A DNA stretch of 64,000 nucleotides from Massospora cicadina (lineage: Eukaryota; Entomophthoromycota; Entomophthoromycetes; Entomophthorales; Entomophthoraceae). The notes beneath the pieces are model-generated. The model made no database searches and was not told the origin of the DNA. It was given only the letters and a program-made list of their open reading frames with translations. The stretch spans positions 62,001 to 126,000 of the forward strand of contig JAKSZP010005280.1 in assembly GCA_022478985.1 (NCBI GenBank). The letters run 5' to 3'. This document shows positions 32,360 through 44,895 of this stretch, one piece after another. Each line of letters begins with the position of its first letter. Positions within the stretch are counted from its first letter, which is position 1. Made by a program: the position numbers and the translations under genes.

Positions 32360-33550
32360 AACCAGGAAACAATCATGTTAATTAAATAAACTCCAGTGAA
32401 CCAGTGCAGCCACCAATCTACATATGCATTTACTCTGTTGTATAAATAATGGTGTCATCGCCTCTTATGGAACAATTGACTCCTCTCTTGGCCAGAATAG
32501 TCGCAGGGCCTGTCTAGATGGATTGCAACTTATTAGGCTGGCTTTCACATACACTGTAGAATAGTAACTTGTCTCCTAAATTGAACTCTGGTAGTCTATT
32601 CTGTCTCTGACTCTCATGTTGACTCTTTTGGATTGTGACTTCAATGTTCTTGGAGGCTTTTAACTGTATCTTGTTCAAAATTTTCGGCTAACTCTTGCTG
32701 GTAACTCCCAGGTGGTAGGTTTTTGAAATCAACAGAAATTAATGGTTCCATCATGATGGTTAAGGTCATTTCTCACCCATACAGTGCCTCAAACAGAAAT
32801 ATTCAATCACTCAGGGATAGGCAAGTCTGTATGCTACCAGCGCGGATGGCAACAGTTTTTGCCATTTTGACTTGTAGTTTGGGGTTATCTTCCTCAATAT
32901 TCCTCATAAGGTTCTGTTAAACATTTTAGGCTTACATTAGAAAGATGGAGCATATGAAGTAGTGAATTATTTGTTTAACTCCAACTAAATCTATTGGCTT
33001 TCTCATGATATTGGAGATAAAGTTCTTGCCATTATCTGATAGCAGAACCTGAAGGCATTCATGCCTCGCTATCACATGATTATACAAAAATATGGCAGTT
33101 AATCCTGTGGATAGATCTTGGCTGTTAATTTTTAGCCCATTTGGTAAAATGGTTAAATGTTATGATGATAAACTTAAAGCCACTTGAGGCAGTAGCATTT
33201 TTACTATTGAGTCAATGGATACATTTTGGAATGGGGCTGTTGGTGGGACCAGTTGGAAAACAAAGCACTTCTATAGGGGTGTGAAGCTCACAAAGGGTAC
33301 ACAGAGCTCGAAAAATTGGTGCTCTTCCTCTGACATTGACTATCAATATATCTGGTCTCTCAATATACCAATGTCTTCTTAAATAATCCTTGGTCAACAT
33401 GCTTGTTAGCTTCCATCAAAAGTTCCATTTAATCAATAGGTTGGATATATTTGTACCACTTTTCCTTGAGTTTCTTTTGAAGGTTCCCATCAATATACTG
33501 GGTATCTTTAGAACAATTTCTTTGGACATTTTTCACTTCATCAGTCACCT
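32360..33550 (-). pseudogene. Element E: integrase
   Basis: On the minus strand the catalytic core is recognised by VLLSDNGKNFISNIM near 33045-33000, with a beta-sheet motif before it and VKQIIHYF after it. A GPATILAKRGVN motif near 32510 stands for the C-terminal beta domain. The zinc module region (about 33400-33250) is scrambled. No chromodomain was found. Confidence 0.65.
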
Positions 33551-34010
33551 TAAAACTCCTCCTCTAGTCTGATCAGGTCATATAGACAATTGCTCTCATG
33601 TGATTGGAGGTGGAAAACAGGTAAATGAGACTGTTCATAGATATTAATATTCTTGCTGCATAATCTGTATATGATTTCAAAAAATACCCTAGGAGTTGTA
33701 CCGCCCATCAGTAAAAGCATCCATTTGGATCCTTCACGTTGCGCACCCAGTAAAGTGATGCATGATCCATCACAACTCAAAGTGTATTTCATAAAAGTAG
33801 GGTAAAAATCTTCTTTATTCTTAGTACTATCAGGCACTCTCGCTCCATCACAGTATAGTTTTTCCCGCTCTTGTGAAGACCTTAGTAGTACTCAATAAGT
33901 TGTTCTACACCTTTTTTATCCAATTGGGCAAGTATCGCTCTAAGCCCAATGTTGCTAGCATCAGTGTGCAGGTAAAATGTCTTGTTAAAGTCCAATTAGA
34001 CTAGGATTAG
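33550..34010 (-). pseudogene. Element E: RNase H
   Basis: LHTDASNIGLRAILAQLDKKG (about 33975-33915) is the first catalytic strand and YTVMERECLIVLR (about 33855-33815) the second. An open 95-codon frame (33837-33550) covers part of it but is out of frame at its start. Confidence 0.75.
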
Positions 34011-35060
34011 TATCTTTGCTAATTTAGCTTTTAATTCTTTAAAGTCCTGCTCTTGCTCCATGACCCATTAAACTTGGTTTCTTTGTTTAACAGGTAGGTT
34101 AGTGGCTCAGCCAAGGCATAAAATGCTATATGAACTACCAATAGCATCTCACCATCCTAATGAAGATTGGACGACTCACATACTTAAAGGAAGGTCCATA
34201 GCTAATATGGCTTTGATCTTCCCTTCCTTAGGCTTAATTTTTAGGGCTTATCTCATGTTATAGGAACTCCAGTTTTCTCTTCAAGAAAATGTACTTGCTT
34301 CACTTCAGCTTCAGTTTAGACTATCAAAGTTGTGTAAACACTTCTAATAGTTTGTTGGAGTTGCTATTGGAAAGTGCAACTGAACACTTTGATATAGTCC
34401 AGGTAGATGAGCACACTTGATAACTTGAGATCCCCAAAAGATATGATTCATCACTCTTTGGAAGGTTTCAGCATATTTTTCAAAGCTCATATGTCATCTT
34501 CATTGGTTCAAGCATTCCATGACTGCTAATAAGGTCGCACTTCTCCTAGTATTCAGGTGAGAGCTTTATCTGCCAGTACCCACTAACTAGATTTATCGCG
34601 GAAAAGTACTTTAGTTCTTCCAAGCGCTTCAAGGCATTGTCTATTTAGGAGAGCAGGTATAAAACTTTTTGAGAACGACATTTACTGGCAGTAGTTTATA
34701 ACCAAGCAGAGTTTTCTATCCTTCTTTCACACTAGTAGTAGTGGTAAAGCCCAAGGACTCTTTATAGATCTTATTAAGATGGCTTTAGATAGATAATTTA
34801 CCTCCTTAGCAATAACTTCATCTTTGGTTTCTGATAATGGTACGGATTAGATTAAAAAAAGATGGCAGATTCAGTGTCCATCCTATAAAACTCTCCTTTT
34901 CAGAGTCCATAGTCATTTGTTCTTATACTAAGATGTCTTTAACCTCATCCTGGAGCTCATCCAATTACTTCTACTCCTTTTTGGTCACTTCCCCAAAACT
35001 AGCTCATTGAAGTCTCTGACAGTATGCACTGACTCAATGGCAGCAGCTTGTCAATCTGGC
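34011..35060 (-). pseudogene. pol: Element E: reverse transcriptase
   Basis: LKYFSAINLVSGYWQIKLSPEY (about 34615-34550) is palm motif A; its Asp is replaced by Asn. The catalytic box near 34415-34395 reads LIYLDYIKVFS, with the second Asp of YLDD changed to Tyr. LKRLEELKY precedes motif A. Many stops; clearly dead. Confidence 0.75.
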
Positions 35061-35950
35061 TTGGGCGACGACATGTTCTTTCCCTATTTAGGTTGGATTG
35101 GTTGTGATGTTCCACCAATATGACAATTAGTACTCCTGTTAGTTACTACTAAAAGACAAGGCAGAGCTCTAGCCTCCTTATATCTGATTTCATTTTAATT
35201 GTAGATTTGAAGTATTAAAATTAAAGGTACCTTCACACTAATTGAGAGTAAAATCCATTGTTTTTTACCACGTCTGATTTCCATGACCTCACTGGCGCTA
35301 AGTGGTAGGTCTTTTCTGCACTGATCTAGGCAGGTAGTTTCTTGACGCCTTTATCCTTAAGGGTTAATGGATCAGGTATATTGATTGCTAAGTTTTCACC
35401 AAGTATATCCTATGCTTGCATGGCTTATCATCTTTATCCTTAAGCACCAGTGGCATATGGTAGTTGACTATGCTCACAGTACTAGTGATGAATCCAGTTT
35501 TTCTTAGACTCAAGTAGAAACTGGGCATCAAATAATAAGTCGTAGTGGTCACTGTCCAGAACCACTTTTGGAGCCATCAGAACTATATGCTCAAAACTTG
35601 ACAGCAAAAATGAAATTCTCCCTAAGGTGCACGTGACATCTGGCACAGCTGTCCAGTAATTTACATATTAATTAATATACTTGGCATGAACTTCACTTTC
35701 TTCATCAACTTGGAGTAGATTATGTTTAACAGGCGCTCTAGTATCCAGTACATCTAAGGAAAGAACCCTATGAATAATCATTCTTACCTTCATAACGCCC
35801 TTTCCAAATGGGTTCCCAGTCATTAAAACGCCATACTCTGACTATTTGAACTGCTTCAGATCTTGTTCCTTTGATGTTTCAGTAGTGGTGTCCCCAGTAT
35901 CCAGTTCTATACTCTTGAAGGTAGACATCACAAGCTGTTCTCCTTCTTCA
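35061..35950 (-). pseudogene. Element E: protease and linker
   Basis: Between the zinc knuckle and RT. A DAQFLLES-type segment near 35535 takes the place of the second protease signature. The active site is not legible. Assigned mostly by position. Confidence 0.4.
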
Positions 35951-36396
35951 ACAATGTTGATGATCTTGGTAGATTGTGTGGCCTATGCCAATTAGGTATT
36001 TTTTGATCCATTTTCATCAATTCAATTCACATGAGTTGAGCAGATACAGCAACAGTAATAGATGCCCCTAGCAAGTAGTATCCTGCACTAGATACATCTT
36101 TATTTTCGTGGTCATCTTTCCCTTTGATGTATAGATATACCCAGTTCACTTCATTATTGACATCCTCTTTAGGGAGTGCATCCTTTTTCCAAATGGCGTT
36201 TATCAGACAAGAGCGTCAAAAAATATCAAGGTTTATGGCACTTGTTGTAAGTAAGTTCCCTCTGAGGATGACGTTCTATTGGTTTTAAAATCTTATCTCT
36301 GTGTTTCTCATTCTTGCCCTTAGCGATGGAGAAAGCTTTATTTGTTCTCTGAGGGGGCTGTCCTGATGTCTTGATTTCATCTTGTAAGTTCCTTGG
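35951..36396 (-). pseudogene. gag: Element E: C-terminal part of gag with broken zinc knuckle
   Basis: A zinc knuckle relic near 36250-36210 reads YNKCHKP-stop-YFLTLL. The first Cys is now Tyr, the Gly codon is TGA and the last Cys is lost. It continues the gag that is cut at 36397 by the inserted repeats. Confidence 0.5.
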
Positions 36397-37494
36397 TGTT
36401 GGGATTTTTGCCCATATTCCTAGCCTGCTAGATTACCAGGAATCGCTAGGAGATAATTCCCCAAGGCGAAATGAATTAAAATCAGTTTCCCAAGTTCTGG
36501 AGTAACTACATTCGGGGGATTTTAGGTTATTCGCCTGGTTGGATCTGTTGAGGATTTATCCATATGAATGCTTAAGATCTCGTCAGGCAGAGTTGCCAAT
36601 GAAACAAAGGCATCTGATATTGATTAACTATCAGGTATACCAATTTATATTGGTCAGGTTTCATCACTGACTGATTGGGAATGAATAGCAAGTTACGAGG
36701 CAAGTGATGCCGCCTGCAACTAGTGAACCAATCAGTTAGTGCGTGACCTGCCTTAATGGGTAATAAGTCCCATTACCTAAGCAGGTCACCAGCCAAATAT
36801 GGTTGGTTCTCTTGGATCAATAGGAAAACGTTAGGGACACGTTTTACAACTCTTTCCATTTAGGTCTAGAGGAGGTCCAATGACAGAATCCTAGCCAGGA
36901 TGGGGAAGACCATTGCTGCCAATACAAGGATGGGTGATTCAATGGCAATGGCTGCCATTTCATCGAAGAGGTGTCAACCAAGGGTTAGACAACTGAATCC
37001 ACACTATAAATTCCCTGGAATTCACTTAAAATAAAAAACAGATTATTAGATCATATTACAGATATATAGTTCTATAGTTTTCATCCAGTATATAGTTTAA
37101 GTAGTAAACTATCATCAGTTTTCTATTGTGCTATTCTTCTTAAGGATATCATTGCTGTGTGCAATAATTGGGAGACTCTTAGTGAAAAGAGTAAAGATCT
37201 GATCGGGGATTTAGAGAAGAAGGAGACACAATTGAGGATAGCTACTGACTGTGTGCTGGACCAAAGAGACTGTCACCATGAAATCTCAGAGAAGATCGGG
37301 TTGGACAGAGTGAGAGAACAAGTCCCTAGATCATGACATCTCAAGTATTTCAATTGGGAATACTGGCTGAGCGTTGGGCTAAGATATAAGAATTCACACT
37401 CAACTACAGATAATAGTCATCATACTATTATCAACCAATAATCTAATATACTATACAACGCGGACAAAGTGCACAAGAAAACTGACCCTGTGCA
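36397..37494 (+). repeat. LTR-like direct repeat, left copy
   Basis: It starts TGTTGGGATTTTTGCCC and ends CTGTGCA. It aligns with 37639-39030 over most of its length: both share GAATGCTTAAGATCT, CAGGCAGAGTTGCC, GAGGCAAGTGATGCC and CATTACCTAAGCAGGT. The strand is arbitrary. The copies differ a lot, and a 195-bp reading frame (37142-37336) is present only here. It interrupts gag of element E. Confidence 0.65.
37142..37336 (+). pseudogene. Coiled-coil-like fragment inside the left LTR-like repeat
   Basis: A 65-codon frame without ATG: KDIIAVCNNWETLSEKSKD, then an acidic/basic helical stretch (GDLEKKETQLRIATDCVLDQ) and a TGA. It looks like the coiled-coil part of a gypsy gag such as that of element B. 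The right LTR-like copy lacks it, so it is probably a captured gag fragment. Confidence 0.4.
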
Positions 37495-37638
37495 GTAAAA
37501 AGATTACTAGTGTTGCTTGCTGATAATAACCACCTAAGTAACTTTTTACACTTGGATTTTGAGTAAATCCTCCTTGATGGTCTTCAGTGACATCGCGCCT
37601 TGATGGCTAAGGTCATGTGCATTTTCAAAGCTGGATGA
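37495..37638. other. 144-bp spacer between two LTR-like repeats
   Basis: No reading frame and no clear primer site. If the two repeats are an LTR pair, this would be a very short internal region, as in TRIM-type elements; otherwise it is what remains between two independent insertions. Confidence 0.3.
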
Positions 37639-39030
37639 TGTTTGTATTTTTGCCCACCTTTCCAGCTTCTTAGGTTATCTGCTGGTTCACTAGGGGATAA
37701 GTACCGCTAGCAAATGAATCAAATATTGGTTGGCCTCAATTTTAGGTTAATAATGTCTGGGGGATTTTTGGGTAATTCTTCATGTTCAGATCCATTGGGG
37801 ATCAATCTTTGCGAATGCTTAAGATCTTGTCAGGCAGAGTTGCCGCAGAATTAATGCATCTGATAGTTGATTATTGTTTAACTATTAGGTGCACCAATTG
37901 GGATCAGTAGGGTTTCATCACCAACTGATTGATAAGTTTAATCAGCAGTTGTGAGGCAAGTGATGCCAACTTCAACTAGCAAATCCTCAGTTAGTTTGCG
38001 ACCTGCTATAATGGGTAAAGAGTACCATTACCTAAGCAGGTTTCTAGCCAAATGTGGTTGGTTCGCTGTGATTGAGCTGGAACGTTAGGGACACATTTTC
38101 TGGCTCTTTTTGTTTTCAGGTCTCTGGGATGTCTGATGGAGGAATCCTTATCCCAATGGAGAAGACCATCACCAGAAGAGACTTTGCAGGGTAATTCAAT
38201 GGCAACGGCTGCAGTTTCATGGCTGAGGTGCCAACTGAGGAGTTGAGCTCCAAATTACCTCTGTAAATTCCCTAGTAATCTTATTAATAATGCAGATTAA
38301 GATTGTTAAGATTGTTTAAGTAGTAAAATAATATCCAGGTCTCACCCATCCTGGGATTGATACAGGTGTTAAGGAATTAATTGGCAAGGTTGACCAAGAT
38401 CCTTGTATGGCAGGTAGCCATGAAAGACATAGGCTCATGTCCCTAGTACCTTGAAGTGAGGAAGAAATCACTGGGATGTATAGGTTACCTGATTGAGATG
38501 GAAATCATTTATAATTAATATTGACGGCTAACTATAGTTCAACATTATCACTTCTTTACCTCTTATATCAGACTATTCTGTCATTGTAAACTTTATAATT
38601 AATATTTATATACTTTTATATTTTATAAAGAAAAGATTGTTAATATTGCAAATAACATTGATAAGTTCTATTCATCTTCAGTTAATTATTGTTGTAGTAT
38701 AATAGTTGTGGAATCTTTTTTGTGGATAAAGAGTAAGGATCGGATATTCTTAAAAGAAAAGCAGATCTTATATAACAAATCTCCGCCAACTCAGCGTGAT
38801 GGGAACTAAGGCTGGGAAATTATGAATCTGAGAGTGGATTAAGTTCAGCTGGGATAGGGGAGAAGTTTCTAATTGTTAACCTAATTATTATTTCATGGAT
38901 CTTTCCAAGTTTAGCGTTGGCAACATCTGGTTTATTTATTCAACTACAGATAATAGTCTTTATACTATTATCGCCCATCTATCTAATACTATCAAACAAC
39001 GCAAATCATGCACATAACTGAGCCTGTGCA
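37639..39030 (+). repeat. LTR-like direct repeat, right copy
   Basis: It starts TGTTTGTATTTTTGCCC and ends CTGTGCA, as the left copy does. It is about 300 bp longer because of an AT-rich stretch (about 38330-38900). Gag of element E resumes after it. Confidence 0.62.
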
Positions 39031-40070
39031 ATTAATCTCTGGGAAAAATTGTCAACAAAGCCAGACTTTAACAATTGGTACTCTTTCCAGAAGAAGTAGA
39101 GTGGCCACAGGTTCCCAATTTTTAACTGATGCATATCTAGGAAACTTATTAGCATTGTTTTCACAGTCAGTAGATCCAAGGCTCCTGTTATCCACAGTGG
39201 CTGAGCCTTTATTTAGTAATGTTCTGCATAGTTAGTGACTGACTTATTCTTTCTCATCTTCATGAGCAGAAAGCGTTGCTTCATATTCTGGATTACTTAA
39301 TCATTTCTGAACTCTGACAGTAGAATGTTCCTCAATTCAGTCCAGGTAAGCATTTCATAGGCTTGCACTGAGCATCTCTTGTGCCTCATGACTCATTAAG
39401 CCTTGTACATGGTGAGCTAACTGGGTATCACTCACACCATCCATATTGTTTATACATCTGCATGATCAGTAATGGTTCCCTCGCCAGGTGTGTACATTGT
39501 CTTGAAGTAGGGCTTAAAGTTTGGGTCATCTTCAATAGGGTCTTTGCGCACCATGCGTGTTAGCGTGGAAGTCAATTGAGTAGCCAAGATTGGTGCCTAA
39601 AATTGGGTAGCTGATCAAGATGTGGCAGGTTCCAGTTGTGGTATGGCCCTCGTGGAGCTTTCAACTCATCCTTATTCTGATAGAAGATGTATATCATGGA
39701 ATTGTGCTGGTATAACAAACTCTATACTAGTTCAAGATGTGGATGTTCATTCTACTATCGTTCTAAAGAAATAACAGTCTTTCCGCAATCTCTTTAATGG
39801 TAGTTTTGATTTTCTTTACATCTGAAGTTTCACCCACAATTGATGTGGCAGCAGAGCGGGTTTTCTTAATTATTTCTTTGACATGCTCAATTTGACTTTA
39901 TAAATCATATACTTTAAGTTCATTTGTTTTTGGTCTTGAAAAAATGATTTTATCCGCTCCCACCAGGAGTTTAGAGGAATTTTTACAGTGATAGACCTCC
40001 ATATCCTCAACGTCAATCTGTTCTTGAGAAACTCTACGCTCTTTAATCTGGTCTGATAGTGTCGCCCCCT
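39031..40070 (-). pseudogene. gag: Element E: N-terminal part of gag
   Basis: On the minus strand it starts near 40060 with VEDMEVYHCKNSSKLL and a helical stretch. The capsid-like part follows (YTPGEGTITDH near 39500, HEAQEMLSASL near 39390). It matches element A (FIPGEGSITSF, AQEVMVSHM) and element F (MEVYHGDELLENL). Several stops. Confidence 0.7.
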
Positions 40071-40072
40071 GT

Positions 40073-40083
40073 AGTGAGCACCA
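40073..40083 (-). other. Element E primer binding site
   Basis: On the minus strand TGGTGCTCACT, the same word as in B and D, directly upstream of gag. Confidence 0.8.
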
Positions 40084-40630
40084 TAGTCAGCTCCTCGGCA
40101 TTTGCTTGCTTAACATGGGTGGCTGAGTTGCAGTTGTGTGCTCTGTTGAACAAATTTTAAACACTAGGAGATTTTCTGAAGGTTGTAGTAATATTCTCTT
40201 AGTGACTCTTCTTCTGATGTTACCTGCTGTAGCATTGATTGCTGATTGTAAATTCTCATTGTTCTAATGGGAAATATTCTTATTGGCACTCTTATATATA
40301 ATTATTGTATGTTGGCCTCTGGCACAGGACATAATGGAGTCCTCATTTAACCTCTTTTGGTGTATCATCAACCTAGGTATCATTCCTCACATATGTCCTA
40401 TTTATTAGGTCCCAGACTTGTTTTATGCGATCTCTTCACTTACCCAACATAAGTGAAAACAAAGGATAAACTTTGAGATTCTGTGTTAAAAATCTTTTTT
40501 GTCAATAAAATAAAGCATCTTTATACTTCTAGCATAATTAAGATATAAATAAAGGTGAATAACGCATAAAACAGGAATAGGGGGTAGCGATAATTTAGGG
40601 CCTCAAGAACCCCTTGTCAGTCTCTTCTTA
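40084..40630 (-). repeat. Element E 5' LTR (approximate)
   Basis: The region upstream of the E primer site. It contains ATATATAAGAGTGCC on the minus strand near 40300, a possible TATA box. A start at TGACAAGGGG near 40622 is plausible, but no partner LTR was found, so the far end is a guess. Confidence 0.4.
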
Positions 40631-40639
40631 CTTTCTGCC

Positions 40640-41060
40640 TAGGTGGTGACATCCATTTTACTCAATCCCTGTATCTACGAGCTTCATATCGTGGTGGACA
40701 TCCCTGATCCAAGATGTTTAGTGGACCCTTGTTGAAACCACGCTTCTAGGTTTGGGGCTGTAATACCTTTTCTGGCTATTGCTTCTTCATCTAATTTAGT
40801 AATATTCTGATTAAGAAGAATTTAAAAAAAGGTGCTGCTCCAATGCACCTCGCATAAGGGTTTCAAATGACCTTTGATATTCCTTGACTGCCTATTTGGG
40901 TAATAAACTGATGGAAAGTTCAATCACTTCTAGTGGTAACTTAATTTTTTGGTGATTTCAGTTGTTCCTCCATCATTGGCTGTTTTAGTTAGAATTAATC
41001 CATCATCAGTCAATTGTAGATTAATTTGACCCCTCACCCAAAAAAATTTATAAAGGGACA
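40640..41060 (-). pseudogene. Protein-like remnant of unknown type
   Basis: The minus strand reads almost continuously as protein: LPLEVIELSISLLPK, then AVKEYQRSFETLMRGALEQH, ILLNQNITKLDEEAIARKG and ITAPNLEAWFQQGSTKHLG, with only a few stops. It follows the protease region of F and ends at the presumed E LTR. It does not match the RT that should follow, and I recognise no family. Confidence 0.35.
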
Positions 41061-43018
41061 ATAAAATTTATAGATGTCAGTGGTGTCGTTGTTGTCTTCA
41101 TATAATTAATTTCTTTGTTCAGCAGGTATCAACTTAAACAATGTGACATCATCGCAACTGACAAATTTTTTAGACCACTGTGGTCTATATAATGGGATTC
41201 ATCTCCATTATCCGCATATTGATCTTATAATTGTAACCTTATGGTAGTTGTATACTGGCGGGGTTCCTTCCTTAGGTAAGGAATTATTACCTAGTATACT
41301 TGTGGTATTATCCAAGACAATGATCTTGGAAGATATAATATTCTCTGGAGCCTAGTGTCAGTTACTGCTAAAACTTTGAATTTATTTATATTGACTTACA
41401 CTTTTGTAATGCTCTTGCCCATAGTCATGCCTATGGTAAGAATGGCACTGACTGTTTGACTGAATCCTCATATTTCCTCAGGTAGGCAGGACTCCTTGAA
41501 AGTCTCAGGTAAATTGCAATTTTTAATGATAATCTTTTTAAACGTGATATCCACAAGATTCTCGCCATAAATGATACTGTCAGCAATTTGATTAGGCTTA
41601 AAAGCTTGAGCTAAGTAAGAATGCTTAATAGGATCAAACTTCTCTTGTTAGGTCTGAGGCAGGTGGGCAAAACCACTTCGCTTAAAGCTCCAATGACATA
41701 GCATCCTGAATCAAAATGTGAACTAAGATCCTCGTCATTAAATCTGTTGGTGTGGTGTATACACAATTGCCTGATCCTGTGACTTCCTCTTCAGGTTCAT
41801 CTATCTTTGCTTCTTTTAACTTAGGGAATTTTCTCCAGAAGTGTCCCACTTTCTGACATTTGTTGCATTTAAACTTGGAGGAATTTGAATACCTCTGTTA
41901 TACTAGGTGGTAAGCCTTATCCTTAGTATTATCATTGCAACTTTGAGCAACGTAGATAGCCTTTCTATTGAGAGTGTTACTGATAGTTCTGATGGTTCTG
42001 GTGTCTTGATTCCCTCATGCAAGCGGCTTTAACGTCAATCAAGGCCACTTTGAGGCCTTAAAAGATTCAGCGGGTTTCATCCAGATTCATCTGCAACAGG
42101 AGTTGTAGGTGTTATTTTCAGAAAACTTAGAAATACAGTTTTTTGTTGACTATATCCAAGGCTCCAGTCATCCAAAGCTGTTGTACTTTAAGTTAAGACT
42201 GGTTTAAGTAGTACAAAATTGATTCAGAATTCCCTATACTCATGGTAAGGGATTCTTTCTTTAAATTTTGACCGTCATATGCACTTCTGAACTAAGCAAT
42301 AAAAATCTCCTTAACTTCAGCTCAAGTTTGATGGAGACAGAGTGTAGCTCCAAGCACCTCCTGTGCCTCTCAGCTTATATATCCTATACATGGCAAACTT
42401 TCTGCTTTTCATTAGGTATGCCATGCTGTTTTTATACGTTTGGAAAAATATGACTATAGTTCCCTCGCCAGGGTGGAATTGTTAATTAAGTATGGGCGGA
42501 AATTGGGAACTACTTCAGGTTCAATATGACTTGTAGGTTGTACCACCATTGCTGGTGCGTTGGTACTATTGACGCGTCCTCCTAAAATAAGTAACAGTCT
42601 AAGTGGTGGCAGACGTCACATTTACATGGTGTCCACATTCTACTTTAGGCGATTCAACTGATCAATGTGGGTTCATCAGCTTAGTAAATCAAATTTAGGC
42701 TCTGTACAGTTTTGTTGTTCTCACTATTTAAGAGCTCAAACTCATTTCTCACAAAAGTCATATCTAGATCCGCAGTTCTTTCTTGTGCTGGTGACAATCT
42801 GAATCTTCTTAACTCAATAGTCAAAGTAGTTATATAAATCTTCATTCTCTTGATAATTTAGTACATACTCTCTATGGTCAAATTTTCTAGAAGTTCATCT
42901 CCATGGTACACTTCCATGATACCTTTGTAAAAATCTCCACAATCAATTAGTAAACCTCCCATTATTACACAACAGCTATTACCAATAGTGGCCCGCTTGC
43001 TTGGGGTGTGCTGACGTT
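41061..43018 (-). pseudogene. gag: Element F: gag and protease region
   Basis: On the minus strand gag starts near 42960 (MGGLLIDCGDFYKGIMEVYH) and resembles E. A capsid-like part follows (EAQEVLGATL near 42360, AEVKEIFIAQF near 42310). The zinc knuckle CNKCQKVGHFWRKF is at 41867-41826; its last Cys is replaced by Phe. A polar linker and a protease-like stretch follow to about 41300. The copy is cut before RT. Confidence 0.68.
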
Positions 43019-43019
43019 A

Positions 43020-43030
43020 GGAGTGAGCCA
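43020..43030 (-). other. Element F primer site candidate
   Basis: TGGCTCACTC on the minus strand, preceded by TTGTCAG. It looks like the TGGTGCTCACT site with two bases lost; weak evidence alone. Confidence 0.3.
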
Positions 43031-43365
43031 CTGACAATAGATTGCTTGTTCACAGGGTGCACCAACAGGAAAATTAAAGGGTCAATTTCTTGCATACATG
43101 GGACTTTATCTCATGGTTCAAAGCGTGTCAAACCATGTTAAAGCTTTGTAATTGTACATAGCAAGTCTAATACAGAGTGCAACAGAACTCTCTCAACCTC
43201 TTTAGACAGCAGGAAGGCTAAGTCTAAAACTTGTATTATATGTAACTATATCTGGCATTATTGGCACTATATAAAATTGCCAATAGTAAAGGCAGATTTT
43301 GTGAAAGATGCTAATTTATTGAAATGGCCATAGAAAGTATATACAGTATTGGGAAATAGGAGTGT

Positions 43366-43378
43366 TAAATATAAGGTC
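43366..43378 (+). repeat. LINE target duplication, left copy
   Basis: TAAATATAAGGTC, repeated at 48686-48698 right after the LINE. It dates the LINE as later than element F, whose leader region it splits. Confidence 0.8.
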
Positions 43379-43464
43379 ATAAAATCTTTTCTTTCCAATT
43401 ACTATCACTTTTAGTAATACAATTTGATCTAAACAGTACAATCTGATATTCATTACCAGGTGAG

Positions 43465-44378
43465 ATGAGTATGAGTAATAAAGTAAAGAATTGGGCAAAC
43501 GTGGTAAAGGGCAGCGGACCTGGACGTGCACCGCCCAAAGGTACCAAGTGCACAGGAACAAACAAAAATATCAGCAAAAACAAAAAACCTGAGGTGGCTC
43601 ACCCTGCAGGTTTCATATATTTTTTGATAAAATACTGCAAAAACATGGAAATAATCCCACTCGCAACCACTGTCTTTGGTGGAACACAGGATAAAAGCTT
43701 TCCTGGGAATAGAAACACTGACAATGTGGGAAAATTTTAGTGAAGTCCAACTTTGATTTTTTCACACGTGGTGTATTTAACAACCCATACTATCCGCAAA
43801 GGTTGGGTAGACCTTGGGTTCAAAACTGCAGAAGAAGCAAATGAAGCAGCAAAGGTCAGAGTGGTACTCAACCTTCCCAACAGTCAGCATTTGGTATCGA
43901 CTAAATATGCACATTGGACAGAATCCAAGGATAGTTTCATAATTTTTGATTACCTTCTGACTATAATGGCGTGCACAGTAGTCAAATGATGTCTCCAAGA
44001 AGGCTTGGAAGCCTATAGAGAAATTAAACAATTTTAAATGCAAAGATTTCAGCTGATGCCAACCCTTAACACTGGGAAGGCAATCACAATCATTTCCCCA
44101 AACCAGAAGGTAGTGAAGGATATCACAGAAATCCCCCACATTGCATCCTTCACTATTGATGGGAAAAAATCCTAACTATTATGTGCAACAGTAGAGAGCG
44201 CACCCCCCATATGCAACCACTGCCAGGCCTTTGGGCACAAGATTCATGCTTGCCAAATAAAAGAAGGCCTGAGAGAAATGGATTTCCGTGAGGAAGAAAT
44301 GGGCAAAGATGACTCAGAGTACGCCAAAATCACAGATACCATACTAGCATTCAACTGGGAAGAGCACGGGAAATATTA
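43465..44378 (+). pseudogene. LINE ORF1 (RNA-binding protein)
   Basis: It starts at MSMSNKVKNWANVVKG (43465). A basic N-terminus is followed by an RRM-like stretch (GWVDLGFKTAEEANEAAKV, about 43801-43860) and a CCHC zinc knuckle, CNHCQAFGHKIHAC, at 44212-44253. ORF1 proteins of this group coat the LINE RNA. A TAG at about 43738 and further shifts split it; it ends at a TAA near 44378. Confidence 0.8.
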
Positions 44379-44895
44379 AATATTGACCCAATTTCCCTAT
44401 TAGAATGAAAAATGGCCTAACAAGCTCGCAAGCTGGCCATAGCCAAGGCAAAGACCTCAGCAAAACCATCAATATAACTAGAACAGATCCATGGAAAATA
44501 TGGGTGAACTTAAATCAATGAACCAATCAAATCCCACAAAAAAACAAACAATTAATCCAAACAGATTGAATTCAGCAGAACCTGATCTGGAAATAAATGC
44601 GGCAAAACAGGGGTTCAGCACACCCCCAAAATTGTGGAGAATACCCATTTGGGAATGAAAATCAACAATGGAATGCACAAGAGAATAATGTGGCCAATAA
44701 GAGCACACAAGTGCACCGCAATGATAAATTGAAAACTATAAAAGACAAGAGAGGAGCAAAAACAGCGGCAACAAAAGGGGCAGAATACACCCCAACTCCT
44801 ATTCATAGTTATGCTCTCTGCAGCAGAGGTGCAATGGAGAGTAATGTGAGCAAGGGAGTAGGGATAGGGGCCCTGCTAACTGCTACTGAGGTGCA
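44379..44895 (+). pseudogene. LINE region between ORF1 and ORF2
   Basis: A Lys- and Asn-rich frame (44597-44911) overlaps the start of ORF2. It may be the C-terminus of ORF1 or an N-terminal extension of ORF2. Confidence 0.4.

Larger units (their letters stand above)
32360..40083 (-). mobile_element. Element E: minus-strand Ty3/gypsy retrotransposon (interrupted)
   Basis: Read on the minus strand: primer site 40083-40073, gag 40070-39031 and 36396-35950, protease, RT (about 35000-34000), RNase H (34000-33550), integrase (33550-32360). Gag is interrupted by two LTR-like direct repeats (36397-39030). The coding region is heavily mutated. Confidence 0.72.

Noticed and set aside
43777..44139. 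A 120-codon minus-strand frame opposite LINE ORF1
   Set aside because: Sense strand encodes the RRM-like part of ORF1; the antisense frame looks accidental.
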